Shown here: positions 1-13,400 of the stretch, piece by piece
Layout of the letters: every line of letters starts with the position of its first letter
Position numbering within the stretch: the stretch's first letter is position 1
NCBI GenBank assembly: GCA_963580285.1
Contig: OY757014.1
Span: 12,538,725-12,602,724 of the forward strand
Length of the DNA: 64,000 nucleotides
Direction of reading: 5' to 3'
Origin: Lucinisca nassula
Taxonomy: Eukaryota; Mollusca; Bivalvia; Lucinida; Lucinidae
The notes under the pieces: generated by a model
The model's database searches: none
What the model was told of the DNA's origin: nothing
What the model saw: only the letters and a program-made list of their open reading frames with translations
Translations under genes and position numbers: made by a program

Positions 1-60
1 AGAACCACCTCCATGAGGCGGTTCTAACGAGCACAGAAAATCTATGTTTGCAGTATAAAT
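1..60. repeat. GAACCGCCT/AGGCGGTTC hairpin repeat
   Basis: A short inverted repeat (AGAACCACCT with AGGCGGTTCT) is followed by AATCTATGTTTGCAGTATAA. The same hairpin and tail recur near 9797-9945, 12272-12340, 35720-35757 and in decayed form at 7087-7150, 19570-19620 and 38692-38730. It is a dispersed small repeat. Between it and 445 nothing else is recognised. Confidence 0.55.
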
Positions 61-444
61 AAGAAAAATATCATAGATTTTGATTAGATATTTTAGCCAT
101 TTTGGAGATGTGAAAAAATGCACCATGTCGCACGGATGTGTTTTCATAATGAGTTAGTATAATTATCCTAAGATCAGCCACATCACTTCTCCTTATTAAC
201 AGCTATGGACACATACAGGTAACTCCATAGAACCAGACAGGAGCCAGAAAGGAACAAGTTAAGACCCATTGTTGTGTGCTCTGTGTATAGACTGGGTTTC
301 ATGAAAACCTCATTGAGAGTAAACAGTGAAGGCTTTTGTCTGACTGCAAATTGGACAGGCTGATCTGAGTCTTTGCTGCCTGTCCATGCTTTTAAAGCTT
401 AATTTTCTAATAAAGTGGCTCATAGCATGAAGGGTAATAATCAA

Positions 445-767
445 TACCGTATTCGACCTATTTACCGCACCGTGCTCTTAGTTTTTTCAAAATTGTATGA
501 AAATATTGTGAAAAATCAACCTAATAAGCGCACACTCAATACGAAAAAATACGAAAAAAAAGCTTCCAATATGATTATTTTATAGAGTTAAATTTCAGCA
601 TAGCGATTCACCACATATACATATGATTGTCTGGGTCAAAGATGCAGCAAAACTCAGTATGAATTTGTTGGGAGGTTACTGTAAAGTGTGCGCTTGTGTA
701 TTTTTTCCAGAAAAAGCTTGGGTGTGCGCTTATAGGAGCAGGTGCGGTAAATAGGTTGAATACGGTA
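445..767. mobile_element. Non-autonomous DNA element with TACCGTATT termini (323 bp)
   Basis: TACCGTATTCGACCTATTTA at the left end is matched by the inverted sequence ending GGTTGAATACGGTA at the right. The inner parts of the ends (AAGCGCACACT and GTGTGCGCTT) also pair. There is no coding capacity. Two other elements with TACCGTATT ends lie in this window. Confidence 0.75.
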
Positions 768-876
768 ATCTAATAATTAGTCAATGCCTGTTCCATCACT
801 ATCTGAATAAGCTGTTGATCTCAAGCCTGAGTTCCTCTAGGAAACACTATTTTTAACATGCCATAAGCTATGTTTT

Positions 877-3861
877 TAGCTCACCGTCACGTAGTGACGA
901 GGTGAGCTTTTGGGATCACTTTTTGTCCGTCGTCCGTCGTCCGTGCGTCAGTGCGTTCGTGCGTCCGTGCGTCCGTCCGTAAACTTTTTCTTCAAACGAC
1001 ATCTCCTCCTAAACCACTGAGCGGATTTTGACCAAACTTCACAGGAATGATCCTTAGGTGGTCCCCTTTCAAAGTTGTTCAAATGGTTCCGGTCCGTTGC
1101 ACATATGGGTCACAGGAGCCAAAAATAGATTTTTTTCACCGAAAACTTAAAAAATCTTCTTCTCTGAAACTGCAAGGCCCAGGTCTTTGATATTTGGTAT
1201 GAAGCTTCATCTAGTGGACCCCTACCAAGATTGTTCAAATTATAGTGCTGGGGCCAAAAATGCCCCCGCCCCGGGGCCCTTTGGTTTTACATGGGCTTAT
1301 ATAGGGAAAATCTTTAAAAATCTTCTTCTCTGAAACTGCAAAGCCCAGGTCTTTGATATTTGGTATGAATCTTTATCTGGTGGACCCCTACCAAAATTGT
1401 TCAAATTATAGTGCTGGGGCCACAAAGATGCCCCCGCCCCGGGGCCCTTTGGTTTTACATAGGCTTATATAGGGAAAAATCTTTAAAAATCTTCTTCTCT
1501 GAAACCGCAAGGCCCAGGTCTTTGATATTTGGTATGAAGCTTCATCTAGTGGACCCCTACCAAGATTGTTCAAATTATAGTGCTGGGGCCAAAAATGCCC
1601 CCGCCCCGGGGCCCTTTGGTTTTACATGGGCTTATATAGGGAAAATCTTTAAAAATCTTCTTCTCTGAAACTGCATGGCCCAGGTCTTTGATATTTGGTA
1701 TGAATCTTCATCTGGTGGACCCCTACCAAGATTGTTCAAATTATTGTGCTGGGGCCAAAGATGCCCCCGCCCCGGGGCCCTTTGGTTTTTCATAGGCTTA
1801 TATAGGGAAAATCTTTAAAAATCTTCTTCTCTGAAACCGCAAGGCCCAGGTCTTTGATATTTGGTATGAAGCTTCATCTAGTGGACCCCTACCAAGATTG
1901 TTCAAATTATAGTGCTGGGGCCAAAAATGCCCCCGCGCCGGGGCCCTTTGGTTTTACATGGGCTTATATAGGGAAAATCTTTAAAAATCTTCTTCTCTGA
2001 AACTGCAAGGCCCAGGTCTTTGATATTTGGTATGAATCTTCATCTTATGGACCCCTACCAAGATTGTTCAATTATAGTGCTGGGGCCAAAAATGCCCCCG
2101 CCCCGGGGCCCTTTGGTTTTACATAGGCTTATATAGGGAAAACCTTTAAAAATCTTCTTCTATGAAACCGCAAGGCCCAGGTCTTTGATATTTGGTATGA
2201 AGCTTCATCTGGTGGACCCCTACCAAGATTGTTCAAATTATATTGCTGGGGCCAAAAATGCCCCCGCCCCAGGGCCCTTTGGTTTTACATGGGCTTATAT
2301 TGGGAAAATCTTTAAAAAAATTTCTTCTCTGAAACTGCAGGGCCCAGGTCTTTGCTATTTGGTATGAAGCTTCATCTAGTGGACCCCTACCAAGACTGTT
2401 CAAATTATAGTGCTGGGGCCAAAAATGCCCCCGCCCCGGGGCCCTTTGGTTTTACATAGGCTTATATAGGGAAAATCTTTAAAAATCTTCTTTTCTGAAA
2501 CTGCAAGGCCCAGGTCTTTGATATTTGGTATGAAGTTTCATCTTGTGGACCTCTATCAAGATTGTTCAAATTATAGCCCTGAGGCCAAAATTGCCCCCGC
2601 TCCTGGGCCCTTTGGTTTTACATTGGCTTATATAGGGAAAATCTGTAAAAATATTCTTCTCTGAAACCCCAAGGCCCGGGTCTTTGATATTTGATATGAA
2701 GCTTCATCCAGTGGACCCCTACCAAGATTGTTCAAATTATAATGCTGGGGCCAAAAATGCCCCCACCCCGGGGCCCTTTGGTTTTACATGGGCTTATATA
2801 GGAAAATCTTCAAAAATCTTCTTCTCTGAAACCATAAGGCCCAGGTCTTTGATTTTTGGTATGAAGCTTCATCTAGTGGACCCCTACCAAGATTATTCAA
2901 ATTATAGTGCTGGGGCCAAAAATGCCCCCACCCCGGGGCCCTTTGGTTTTACATGGGCTTATTTAAGAAAATTTTCAAAAATCTTCTTCTCTGAAACCAT
3001 AAGGCCCAGGTCTTTGATTTTTGGTATGAAGCTTCATCTAGTGGACCCCTAATAAGATTGTTCAAATTATTGTGCTTTGGCCAAAAATGCCCGGGGCCCT
3101 TTGGTTTTACATGGGCTTATATAGGGAAAATCTTTAAAAACCTTCTTCTCTGAAACTGCAAGACCCGGGTCTTTGATATTTGGTATGAAGCTTCATCTTG
3201 TGGACCTCTACCAAGATTGTTCAAATTATAGCCCTGGGGCAAAAAATGCCCCCCCCCCCCTGTGGCCCTTTGGTTTTACATAGACTTATGTTGGGAAAAT
3301 CTTGAAAAATCTTCTTCTCTGAAACCACAAGGCCAAGGTTTTTGATATTTTGTATGAAGCTTCAGCTATTGGACCTCTACCAAGAAGGTTCAAATTATAG
3401 CCCTGAGGCCAAAAATGCCCCCGCCTCGGGGCCCTTTGGTTTTACATAGACTTATATAGGGAAAATCTTTAAAAAATTTCTTCTGTGAAACCACAAGGCC
3501 TATTTCTTTGATATTTGGTGTGAAATTTCATCTAGTGGACCTCTATCAAGGTTGTTCAAATTATAGCCCTGGGGCCAAAAATGCCCCCGCCCCGAGACCC
3601 TTTGGTTTTACATAGACTTATATAGGCCTTTAAAATTTTTTTTCTCTGAAACTGCAAGGCCCATGTCTTTGATATTTGGTATGGAGCTTCATCTGTGGAC
3701 AGTTACAGCCTTTGTTGATATTTGGTATGAAGCTTCACCTTTTTAGACCTCCCTCAACATCATGCACATTATAACCTTGGGGTCAATAATGGCCCTTCCC
3801 GGGGCCCACTTGTTACTCTATGGATCAGGTGAGCGATCCAGGGCCATCATGGCCCTCTTGT
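877..3861 (+). mobile_element. Helentron-like rolling-circle element with 166-bp tandem repeats
   Basis: The 5' end TAGCTCACC folds as a hairpin with GGTGAGC and is followed by GTCCGTCGTCCGTGCGTCAG-type repeats. The 3' end carries AGGTGAGCGATCC (a subterminal inverted match to the 5' end), the palindrome AGGGCCATCATGGCCCT, and ends CTCTTGT before T. The body is about sixteen copies of a 166-bp unit (TTTGATATTTGGTATGAAGC; CCCCTACCAAGATTGTTC; TGCCCCCGCCCCGGGGCCC) from about 1150 to 3700. No RepHel coding is present. Open frames inside are repeat artefacts. Terminal hairpins, internal tandem repeats and T|T insertion are described Helentron/HINE traits; the class call is inferred. Confidence 0.72.
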
Positions 3862-4019
3862 TTAAGTATCAAAGTGTTTTTGACTGTTGTCCATGCTGTA
3901 AAAGCTTATAGTTATTTAAGTATTAAATATTCCAACTTGTACATTATCTGATTGGTTAGTATTTTTTTGCTGAATGTTAGTAGGTTTTCTTGCCTTTTTT
4001 CAGTGAAAATAAGACTTGG

Positions 4020-4224
4020 CCCTTGTCCTGCTGAGCCCGGATATGCCCTATCTTTGAAACAATGTAGATCCAGATCAGATGGCTTCTGAAGAAGCCATCT
4101 GATCAGGATCTTCATTGTTTGCCATCCAGTTTATAAATTTGTTGCAATAATTTGCATCAAGTAATCAGATTGGCTGATAATCAGTGGTGGGTGTGACATA
4201 TTTAAATATTCAGCAGGACAAGGG
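4020..4224. mobile_element. piggyBac-type TTAA MITE (about 205 bp)
   Basis: The ends CCCTTGTCCTGCTGA and its inverse flank a body with the perfect palindrome AGATGGCTTCTGAAGAAGCC and so on. The right flank is TTAA; the left has mutated to TTGG. TTAA duplication and CCC-starting ends are the piggyBac signature. It lies 123 bases upstream of the first recognised receptor exon. Confidence 0.75.
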
Positions 4225-4347
4225 TTAACATTTCATGTGAATCCTCTGGCAGATAATTTACATGTAATGTTATGCCTTAGTTTTGCTGCTTCATTTTCTG
4301 TTTCAGCATAACTGACATGAACATTAGTCATTTTGAACTTGTTTCAG

Positions 4348-4433
4348 TGCCTATTGATGTGCCAGGCAATATTGCATATACTCAGGTCCTTACTGAGGAT
4401 GAAAATCTGAGAAAACTATTTCTATATTGGCAG
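4348..4433 (+). CDS. Receptor exon: first half of FN3 domain A
   Basis: The exon follows a TTTCAG acceptor and ends at CAG before GTGATT. Only one frame is open; it reads PIDVPGNIAYTQVLTEDENL and ends in LFLYWQ, the usual A-B strands of an FN3 domain with the conserved Trp. It starts after the first base of a split codon (phase 1), so at least one more upstream exon must exist. It is the most 5' exon that can be supported here. Confidence 0.72.
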
Positions 4434-7400
4434 GTGATTATTTTTGTTACTTTTTTTTTCAGAGGAGAATATAAATTTATCTAGCAACCATCTCTTTATA
4501 TATTTCTTACATGCTTTTCAATGAATGATAGAGATTTATCAGTGAAATATAAATCGATATTTTCACTGTTTCAAACAGTGAAAATACGATTTTTTATTTT
4601 TCACTGTTTGGGACTACTTTTTTCTTCAAATCTAACTCTAATTTCAATTTTATCTTTGTCAGATAACTGAACAATACTGAAATGTGTTCTAATTGACGCA
4701 TAGCCCGTTCATGTGTGACGGGGACGTTACTGACATCATTTATGATGCTGACGTCACGTCTTTTGTCGCGCGACGTTAGACTTGCCAGCAACTTCTTTTG
4801 AAAACTACTCTCTCAATTATTTCATTAATCATTCATAATAATACCATCCCAGGCCATTTCTCAGGTGCAAACTTTCAGTTTACACCCAAAAGTATACCCA
4901 CTAAACACGATGGACACCACTAAATTGACGCGAAACGAACAGGAACAAAGATAATTTTCTCCAAATGTGAGCGACACCATTAAAGACGCTAAATATTGCC
5001 TTTTGAAGCATGTAAGAAACAGAAAATTTGATTTTTTCAGTGCAAGATCAAATTTTATTTCACTCATGAACACCAAAACTGCTATTTTCACTCGTGGCTA
5101 CGCCACTCGTGAAAATAACAGTTTTGGTGTTCATTCGATGAAATAAAATTCGATCTTACACTGAAAAAATCAAATATCCTCTATATCTAGGATGCACAAA
5201 CAGTTTTATTACATTCATTTTTTGCATTAATTCTCCACCATCTCCGATGTTTCGGCTTTTGATAGCCTTTATCACGAAATTGTTCTTTCAACTAATACAT
5301 ACTATTTCTTCAATTTCTTCTTTCCACCATATTGAATGTATTTTTTTCCACCATATTGAAATACATTCAATATGGTGGAAAGAAGAAATTGAAGAATATG
5401 TGATAGTTGAAAGAACAATTCCGTGATAAAGGCTGTCAAAAGCCGAAACGTCGGAGATGGTGGAGAATTAATGTGAAATATAAATGTAACATCTCTTTAT
5501 ACCCCCGCAAACGAAGTTTGAAGGGGGTATATAGGAGTCAGCTTGTCGTCTGTCGTCGGTCCGTTACAAAAAACTTTAACATTGCTCATAACTTCCTTAT
5601 TCTTTGACCGATTTCTTTAATATTCACACACCACACACCTTGCCACTAGAACTTAAGATTGATATACACAAACCTGACCTTGACCTTTACGTTGACCTTC
5701 CTCAAGGTCAAATACTTGTAAAAATTTGTGTCTGTCGTCGGTCCGTTACAAAAAACTTTAACATTGCTCATAACTTCCTTATTCTTTGACCGATTTCTTT
5801 AATATTCACACACCACACACCTTGCCACTAGTACTTAAGATTGATATACACAAACCTGACCTTGACCTTTACGTTGACCTTCCTCAAGGTCAAATACTTG
5901 TAAAAATTTGTCTGACAACGCATGCGGGGGTATAATTGGCGCCCGTTAGGCGGCAGCTCTAGTTATAAACACTTTTCTACTTTACTCTTATTTCTATATT
6001 TTGGCCACAGGCCTTTATTAAGAAAAAACATGTATTTTGAAGTAAACCACATTTTCACTATTCCACCATTTTGAACTTGTATGCAAGAGTGACACAAGTA
6101 TTCTTTATATACTGAACCAAAAAGGAAGGTTTACTTCAAAATAAAATTCCTGTTTTGGAAATATTGAAAGCTTGAGTCAAATAAATCATTTTATGCCCCC
6201 CGCTTGGAGAAATAGATTGGGCTCATGGGGTTTCCACGCACAGCTGAAACTGCCCAATTTTTTGAGTAACAAGTGTTGTTTTACTATATTGTTACATTGA
6301 CTATACGTTGTGTAAAATGAACCATTGAAAACAAGAATAGAAATCAAATTTAAAAGGAGAAAAAGAATGAAATCTACACCATGTCACCAAATATCTTTTG
6401 TGTATGGTCTCTTTTATGAGGCACAGTATGGCATATATGGCCAATGAAAGCCAAGATCAGTCTGCACACCACGGCCTACATTGTCTGCTCCAGTGAAGCT
6501 TTTAGCACAAAATGAACACTGTCAAAAATGAATCCCAAAAAGAATGTTGTACGCCCATTGTGGCTTTGATTATAATTCCTGTATTTATGTTTTTCCAGCC
6601 ATTGGAGCCAAGTCAATTGTCTGGACCTAGTGCTGCTTATATTGTGAATGTAACCTGTAGATCAAGCAACCATTTTACAGCCACAGAGGAATTTCCAGCA
6701 AACTCAACATTATACACTGTCAGTCTATATCAGGTTCTCCCAAGTGGCTCTCCCTGTGAATTGACCATCCAATCAAAGAACAGTTTGGGCTTGTCAGAGA
6801 AGATAGTGGTGATTCACATTCCTGTGGTGCACGAAGGTAAAGATATTGGCTCCTGCAAATGAAAATATGTCTCCACTCTTGTGGTCCTAGTGTACAGTGG
6901 TGTAGCCAGAACAAAAACATTATTACCAACTACAGTAGAACTTCGATGGCTCGAACACTGATGTCTCGTTTACCATGGATGTGTCGAACCGATTCTTGAG
7001 CCCCTAGCAAAATCCTCTACATAAGAAATAATGGGGGATAATTCAGAAGATTTTAGTCTTTGTTCTTGCAAATGTATGCTGTGTGTACTCATTAGAATCG
7101 CCTCGATGAGGCGATTCTAATGAGTACACACCGCATACATACTCATTATAGAACACCGAAAAGACGTCAAAAAGAATCTCGTTATGCCTCCTGACAGTAA
7201 CCTCAGTGGCTCGAACTACCACTGCCTCGAACAGATTTTAGTTGTCCCAAAGGCATTCGAGCCATTGAAGTTCGCCTGTATTAGAGTCATTTTCCTGTCC
7301 CAAGGGGAGCAAGTTCTTTCCTTTAAAAGCAGCCCTTTTATACATTATGATAACATATCCATGTGATACATAGAGGATCTTACATGAGTGTTCATGTATT

Positions 7401-10400
7401 ATTGAATTTATTAAACGAGTTGAGGAAAAGGGATAAAATGCGAGGCTGTGCCGAGCATTTTATCCCTTTTTCTCAACGAGTTTAATAAATTCAATAATAC
7501 ATGAGCACAAATGCAAGATTCTATTTATCATATGACATTTAAAACCCTTTTTATTCACGATTGTTTACAAAAATGTCAATATTCCGCCGTTAGTAAACGC
7601 GACGTCGTTAAGGATGCCGTACATGTAACGTTACGGGATGTATCTAGGTAATTTGCATATTTAATCCACTAGTGGATTATCGAATTCATTACATGGCGTT
7701 ATTACACTCTCAGACACGACGTCATATGATAAAGTGCATTCTTTCATACCTCCACAACCGTCATTTTTCTGATGAAAACTTGCATTTTTCTTATTTATAC
7801 TCCAAACAAAGGTATTGGGTACTCGTTAGAATCGCCTGACTGCGACCAAGATAGATGCCATGAGGGCTGTTCCAGCAAAAGAAATAAGGGTGACCCGGAC
7901 GGCAGATAATAGATCTTCTACACTAGATTGTCATCACTCTTAATTGTTCTTCTACACATGGCTATCGGAAGGGAAAAATCGCTTCTATGCTAGGCTGGTC
8001 AAGGGAGCATAGTGGGGCAGGATATTTTGAGTAAAATGGTTTGGATTATTTCCCTTGGCTGGTTTCAGCTGGTTTCCCGTTTATTGGAAATTCTACTACC
8101 GTATTCGGGCGTGTATTACCCGCAGTTTTTTTCCCTCAAATTACAGGCCCAAGTTCTGGGTGCGGGTAATCCGCCCGAATTATTTTTGGACCATTTTATT
8201 TTTACTTTTTACAGCTGAAAATACGATGCATCTCATGTTATGCTCTATCCTTTTACGATTCCCGACATAAATAACGTTTAATTGTCCACTCAATTTTACT
8301 TACACATGAGTAATATAACAATCTCTATTACTAGCAAGCCCGATTTTGTGAGTATTATTCCTAAAACTCTGATTTTAAACAAAATAAACAAGCAAGTTCA
8401 ATGCAAACATTAAAGTTTTCCGGCATCCAAACTGCCGCCCACAAATCACCGCTAGTTTTTTTCTGCACGCGATCGGTAAATGACGTCATCGTACCCCAGC
8501 AACCCCACACGTGTCTATTGTTTTAGCTTAATGGGGCATATCTGTCTCATAAAAAATGTTTGGAAACGGTAAAAGTATTCTCGCTAGCAAAACAGCGCTT
8601 TCCGTAAGCTCCGTGTCAATAACCAACAACAGAATACAGATGTGTTAACACAAAGAGTTCAACTTTTCTCGCCAAGCGTCTGCTATTTGGCGCCAAAACA
8701 TAATCCATTCACGAGATAGCAGAATAGTCATAGCAACTCGTCTTAAGAGCAATTAAATAATTTTCACACTGATTGCGGATTAAATTTTATAATTGGGGAA
8801 TAAACCCAAATTAGAGACATAACTTGACCATATTTTCACACCTTATCGACACGCACCGCAGGGTGGCAATTATATGACAGGGATTAACAATAGTGTCATA
8901 ATTGAACCGTTATAAATCAATAAACAGTGTAAATCCAAATCAGACATCTGCGGCGTCTTTCTGAGGTGTCTGATCTGGGACTGCACTGTTTGCCGATGTC
9001 CCAAAAAAGAAACGTCTGCGGCGTCTTTCTGAGGCGTCTGATCTGGGACTGCACTGTTTGCCGATGTCCCAAAAAAGGGCCGCGGGCATATGTGGGTTAA
9101 TAAATAAATAACACTGGTGAACAGGTAAATTTTTTTCAACATTTTAATCAAAATACATGCTTTCTGGTGATACTCGCACGCACGTGCATTTTCCCGCCTT
9201 TTGAAGACGATCGCGCGTTCCGTTGTGTGCTACAAAAACTGGCCAAATTCTTACTTTTTCTCACTTACGCATCCACCAAAATTTCAGCAAATGTTCCATG
9301 CGGGTAATACAACAGTATAACAGTTTTCCCCCAGATTTTGGCAAAAAATGGGGGTGCGGGTAGTACGCAAATACGGGTAATAGATTTATGGACATCTCGG
9401 CCCCTTACAAACTCGGCCCCTGACAAACCGGGCCCCTGACAAACTCGGCCCCTAGCAAACTCGGCCCCCATTCAACTCCGTCCATAAAAACTCAGTCCCT
9501 AGCAGCATTTAGGTCCTAAAATAAATGTTTTTGTTTCCGAGAATCAATTTGGAAGGTGGATGGGGAGTTTCACAGAAAGTTTGAGCATATTTATCGTTTT
9601 TAATACGAAATCTTAACCACGATAAAAGATCACGGAAACCCATGCTGTAATTGGGTCTGTGTTGGAATTGAGTGTGACATCACGAAAACATGCCTATATA
9701 ATTTCGACCACCTGCAACCACATTTTTATATAGTAAAACTGGGGTTTACAAGGGTTTATATCAAATTTACTTTTTTCCTCTCAAAAACATCGATTGTTGG
9801 TTCTTGTAAGAACCGCCTCGTCGATGCCGTTTTTACAAGTACCCAAATCTGTTTGCTTAAAAACATAGATTGTCAGAGTGTTGGTACTTGTCAGAATCGC
9901 TTTGTCAATGTGGTTCTAACAAGTACCCAAAATCTATGTTTATAGCAGAAATAATAAAAAAATAAGTTCATGTTTCATCTGAAAATTTTCATATTTGGGT
10001 GGTGAAAAATTCAATATTTTAGAATAGGCGGTTTTTTGTGGTATTAACATTTCCAGTGTAAAACCAAATGTAAACCTATAGAAAACAATATTCGCCCCCA
10101 CCCATCGGGGCTTTGGGCTGCATGATGCTTCCACGCAGAGCTGCATGTGACCACACACGATTACTGGTAAACTGCTTAGAAGGCCTAAGCCTGCCCAGGC
10201 AAAGCGGTGTGAGTCAGATCGTCCAATGCATATAAACCTTCTGGTTTCATCTGTCGGTAGGGCTTGAGATGTCATTTCATCTCAGTGTCGGGTGAAAGTC
10301 CGACAAAATTGGAAGCAACGTCTCCAAAATGACCTATACAATGTTGACGAGGGTTTCAAACAATCAAAATCATTGGTATTAATAGAAAAAAGGGCTAATG

Positions 10401-13400
10401 GTTGTGGAATGGTCAAACCCTGCAAATGATAATAAAAGCAAAATGGTTCAATTTTTGTAAGTGCGCAACAGAACATACTACTCGTCTCTTTTAAGTGGCA
10501 GAGATGTAATTACACGCCAATCAATCAATTAGTTTATTAATTACATCGGAAGGTGAGTGACAGTGGACCCACAGCAGCGTGTCATACACTGGTTCAATCA
10601 ACGGCATTAGGTTCATTTAACTCATGTGAGATGGGTTACTCATAATTTCATCAAAATGAGATCAAAAGATAATTAGGCATATGTACATTAAAATATGTAT
10701 AATATTTTGATAATAAGTCAATTCCAACACTAATATATACATATTCTAATTTTAGGGGCCGAGTTTGTCAGGGGCCGAGTTTGTAGGGGCCGAGTTTGCT
10801 AGGGGCCGAGTTTGTCAGGGGCCGAGTTTGTTAGGGGCCGAGATGTCCTGTCACCGGGAAATACACACCCGAATACGGTATACAAATACTCTGTAAAGCC
10901 GAGCACCAGCACATATATTGATCTTATTTCCGTTTCCAACATGGCTGCTTCCTGTAAAATCATGAAATAATGTAGATCGTTTTTTTTTTGTTTTTTTTTT
11001 TATGAATTTAACGGCTGTCTGGTGAGTATTTTTTAAAAAAAAAAAAAGGAATTTCAGGTGTTTTAGATACCACAGGCTTGATATTCAGTTCACAACCAAG
11101 CTGAACTAGCGGAGAATTCGAAGCGAGAGCTGTTTGTAATTAGTTTTCGTGGTCCCATTTAGTGGTTATACTCGCCTGTCACGCGGGAGACCGGGGTTCG
11201 AATCCCCGCAGGGGAGCTTTCTTTAACCTACCTGAGAGTATTTACTAAGAGGAAGAGTACTAAGAAGACAACATACCTGAGAGATACTTTGACCAAAGCG
11301 TCAACAACAACAAACAGTGCTGCATGCAACTGTGTGCCGGTTGGTGGGAGGGGTGGCCTGGGTAATATGGGTGGAGGCGAGATGAGATAAAAAAAAAAAG
11401 ATGCTTAATAAAAAATCGTCCCTGTCCATTTTTTTTTTCAAAGTTTTCTTTGAGCTATTGTCTTAGAATTGTCTTAGGACGTATCACCAGTAAACAATTC
11501 TGATTCTATTTGTTTGTTAAATTGTTTGTTTGTTTTCCAATACTGAGACACCCTCAGTTTTGAGGATTATGCGCAGGGGCACTTATGAGGTGCACCGGGA
11601 CTGAAGCCGGCCGGTCCCTTTATCCTGGCACCGAGGAACCAGTCGTAATGCTAACCCCTAAACTCTGAGCGCCAAGGGGGGCAGCCATTACTACCAATTT
11701 TGTAAGTCTTTGGTTTGACTCGGTTGTGGGTTCGGCGGGGTATCGACCCCACAGGTTCGGTTGGGTATCGAGCCCACAACCTTCCGATCCGCAGGCGGAC
11801 GCTCTACCACTGAGCTATTTATTTGGACTTAGTACAGTTTGCAAGGGAAAAACATTTGTCTACCATAACGGACATTAATTTTGCCCTTTCAAATACATGT
11901 ACATTTGTAAAATCTTAAGGAAAACAAGAGCACCGCATGCGGGTGCCAACGCTCGTCTGCAGTTTCTTTTAGAAAACCAAAGTTCTAAGTCAAACAAGAG
12001 CAATCAAATTGCAAGATGGAGTTATAAAACTTGTAGGGAATGTAGCTCTTGTGATGGTGAGTATGTGTATGAAGTTTCATGAAGGTAGGCCAAATACTTT
12101 TGGAAATATGGTCAAGGTTAAGGTTTTCGGTTAAGGACGACGCCAGACGACAACGAAGACGCCGGAGTGATGACAATAGCTCGAAAGTTTTTTTTTCAAA
12201 AAACAGGACGAGCTAAAAATGAAAATTTTCATGGGAAAAATATTTTTATTATTTCATTTCAAAACATTGATTGTGGGTACATGTTAGAACCGCCTCGAGT
12301 CAAGTCGGTTCTAATACATACCCACAATCTATGTTTTATAGCAGACATTTTGCTTTATGTTGTAACTTGTATGTAATTTTTATCTTTATGCTGTACCATA
12401 ATTATACCCCCCTGATTTCGTATCCCGAAGAGGGGTATATAGTTTTCTTTGGTTCCGTCCGTCCGTGATTCCATCCGTTAACCCCAAGTTTTATAACACA
12501 TTTTTATAACCAAGTTTTGTACAATTTTTTTAAGACATCACTATTTCCTAACATTATCAATGTTTTCATTCATCTTTGGTTTAATGATATAGTGCGCGCA
12601 AATTGACCTGATACTCGCGAACTCTATTTGCATAATTTCACACCCAACTGAATACATATATTTATCTTCGCCGTTTTCCGAAGAGGTCAAACACTTAAAT
12701 TTATAGCCCTTTTTCTTTAAAAAAAAAAAGTTCTATGCATGGGTGATATGAAGCTAAAATAACTTCTATGCATGGGTGTAAAACAGCTAAAATTGCTTCC
12801 ATGGGTGGCTAGTCAAATTTCAAGCTGGTGTCCACCCCCCCCCCCCCCCCCCCCCTGATATGTTTTGCTGGAACAGCCCTGACCATATATGGTAAAAATC
12901 TTCAAGAATTTTCTTTTCTGGAACCAGTAGGTTGATTGCCTTGAAACTTGGAATGTAGCATTGTGGACTCAGGTCCATCATAATTTGTTCAATTGATGAC
13001 ACTGGGTTGACATTGACCCATTTTATACCAAAGTCAAATTTGGTAACTTGTGCTTTTGTCTGGTAAAAAGTAGAACTTGTAGATTTTTTTTAACACTGCT
13101 GTTGCCTGTGAACTCAAAGTTAGTATTTGCAATCAGCTAAATAAGTTAATGAAGCTGCATGAGTACCAAAGTTCAAGGTAATTCTTTGACCTTGGTCAAG
13201 GGTCAATCAAATATCTTTTTGTTTTAAACACCTTGGCAAATGTAAGCCAAATTTCATATGAAGCCTTTATGGGATGGAAGAATGAACGTTTTTTTCAAAT
13301 GGTTTTGGTTACATGACCAAGATGGCTGCAATGGTAAAAACCTTCAAAACTCTTCTTCTCAGAAACCAAATGGCTTCATATACACACAGCACTCAGGTGA

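Larger units (their letters stand above)
8097..10880. mobile_element. TACCGTATT-ended DNA element, about 2.8 kb, with nested insertions
   Basis: TACCGTATTCGGGCGTGTAT at the left is matched by the inverse ATACACACCCGAATACGGTA at the right, with inner inverted matches such as GGTGCGGGTA. No transposase reading frame was recognised. The right end region is split by another element (9390-10848), which in turn holds a SINE-like repeat. It fills part of receptor intron 2. Confidence 0.65.

Noticed and set aside
1411..3052. Repeated open frames with GALWFYIGLY / KNAPAPGPFGFTWAY peptides
   Set aside because: They are read-through of the 166-bp tandem repeat in the Helentron-like element, with no conserved start or stop between units.
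11152..11217. Functional tRNA-Asp gene
   Set aside because: The anticodon and T arms look good, but the D arm is short and the acceptor stem pairs poorly, so it is treated as a SINE head or pseudogene.
12833..12854. Poly-C runs (also 57908, 58220, 59850, 62883) as regulatory G-quadruplex sites
   Set aside because: Homopolymer C tracts at repeat junctions are more simply explained by slippage or assembly uncertainty; no gene context supports a regulatory role.
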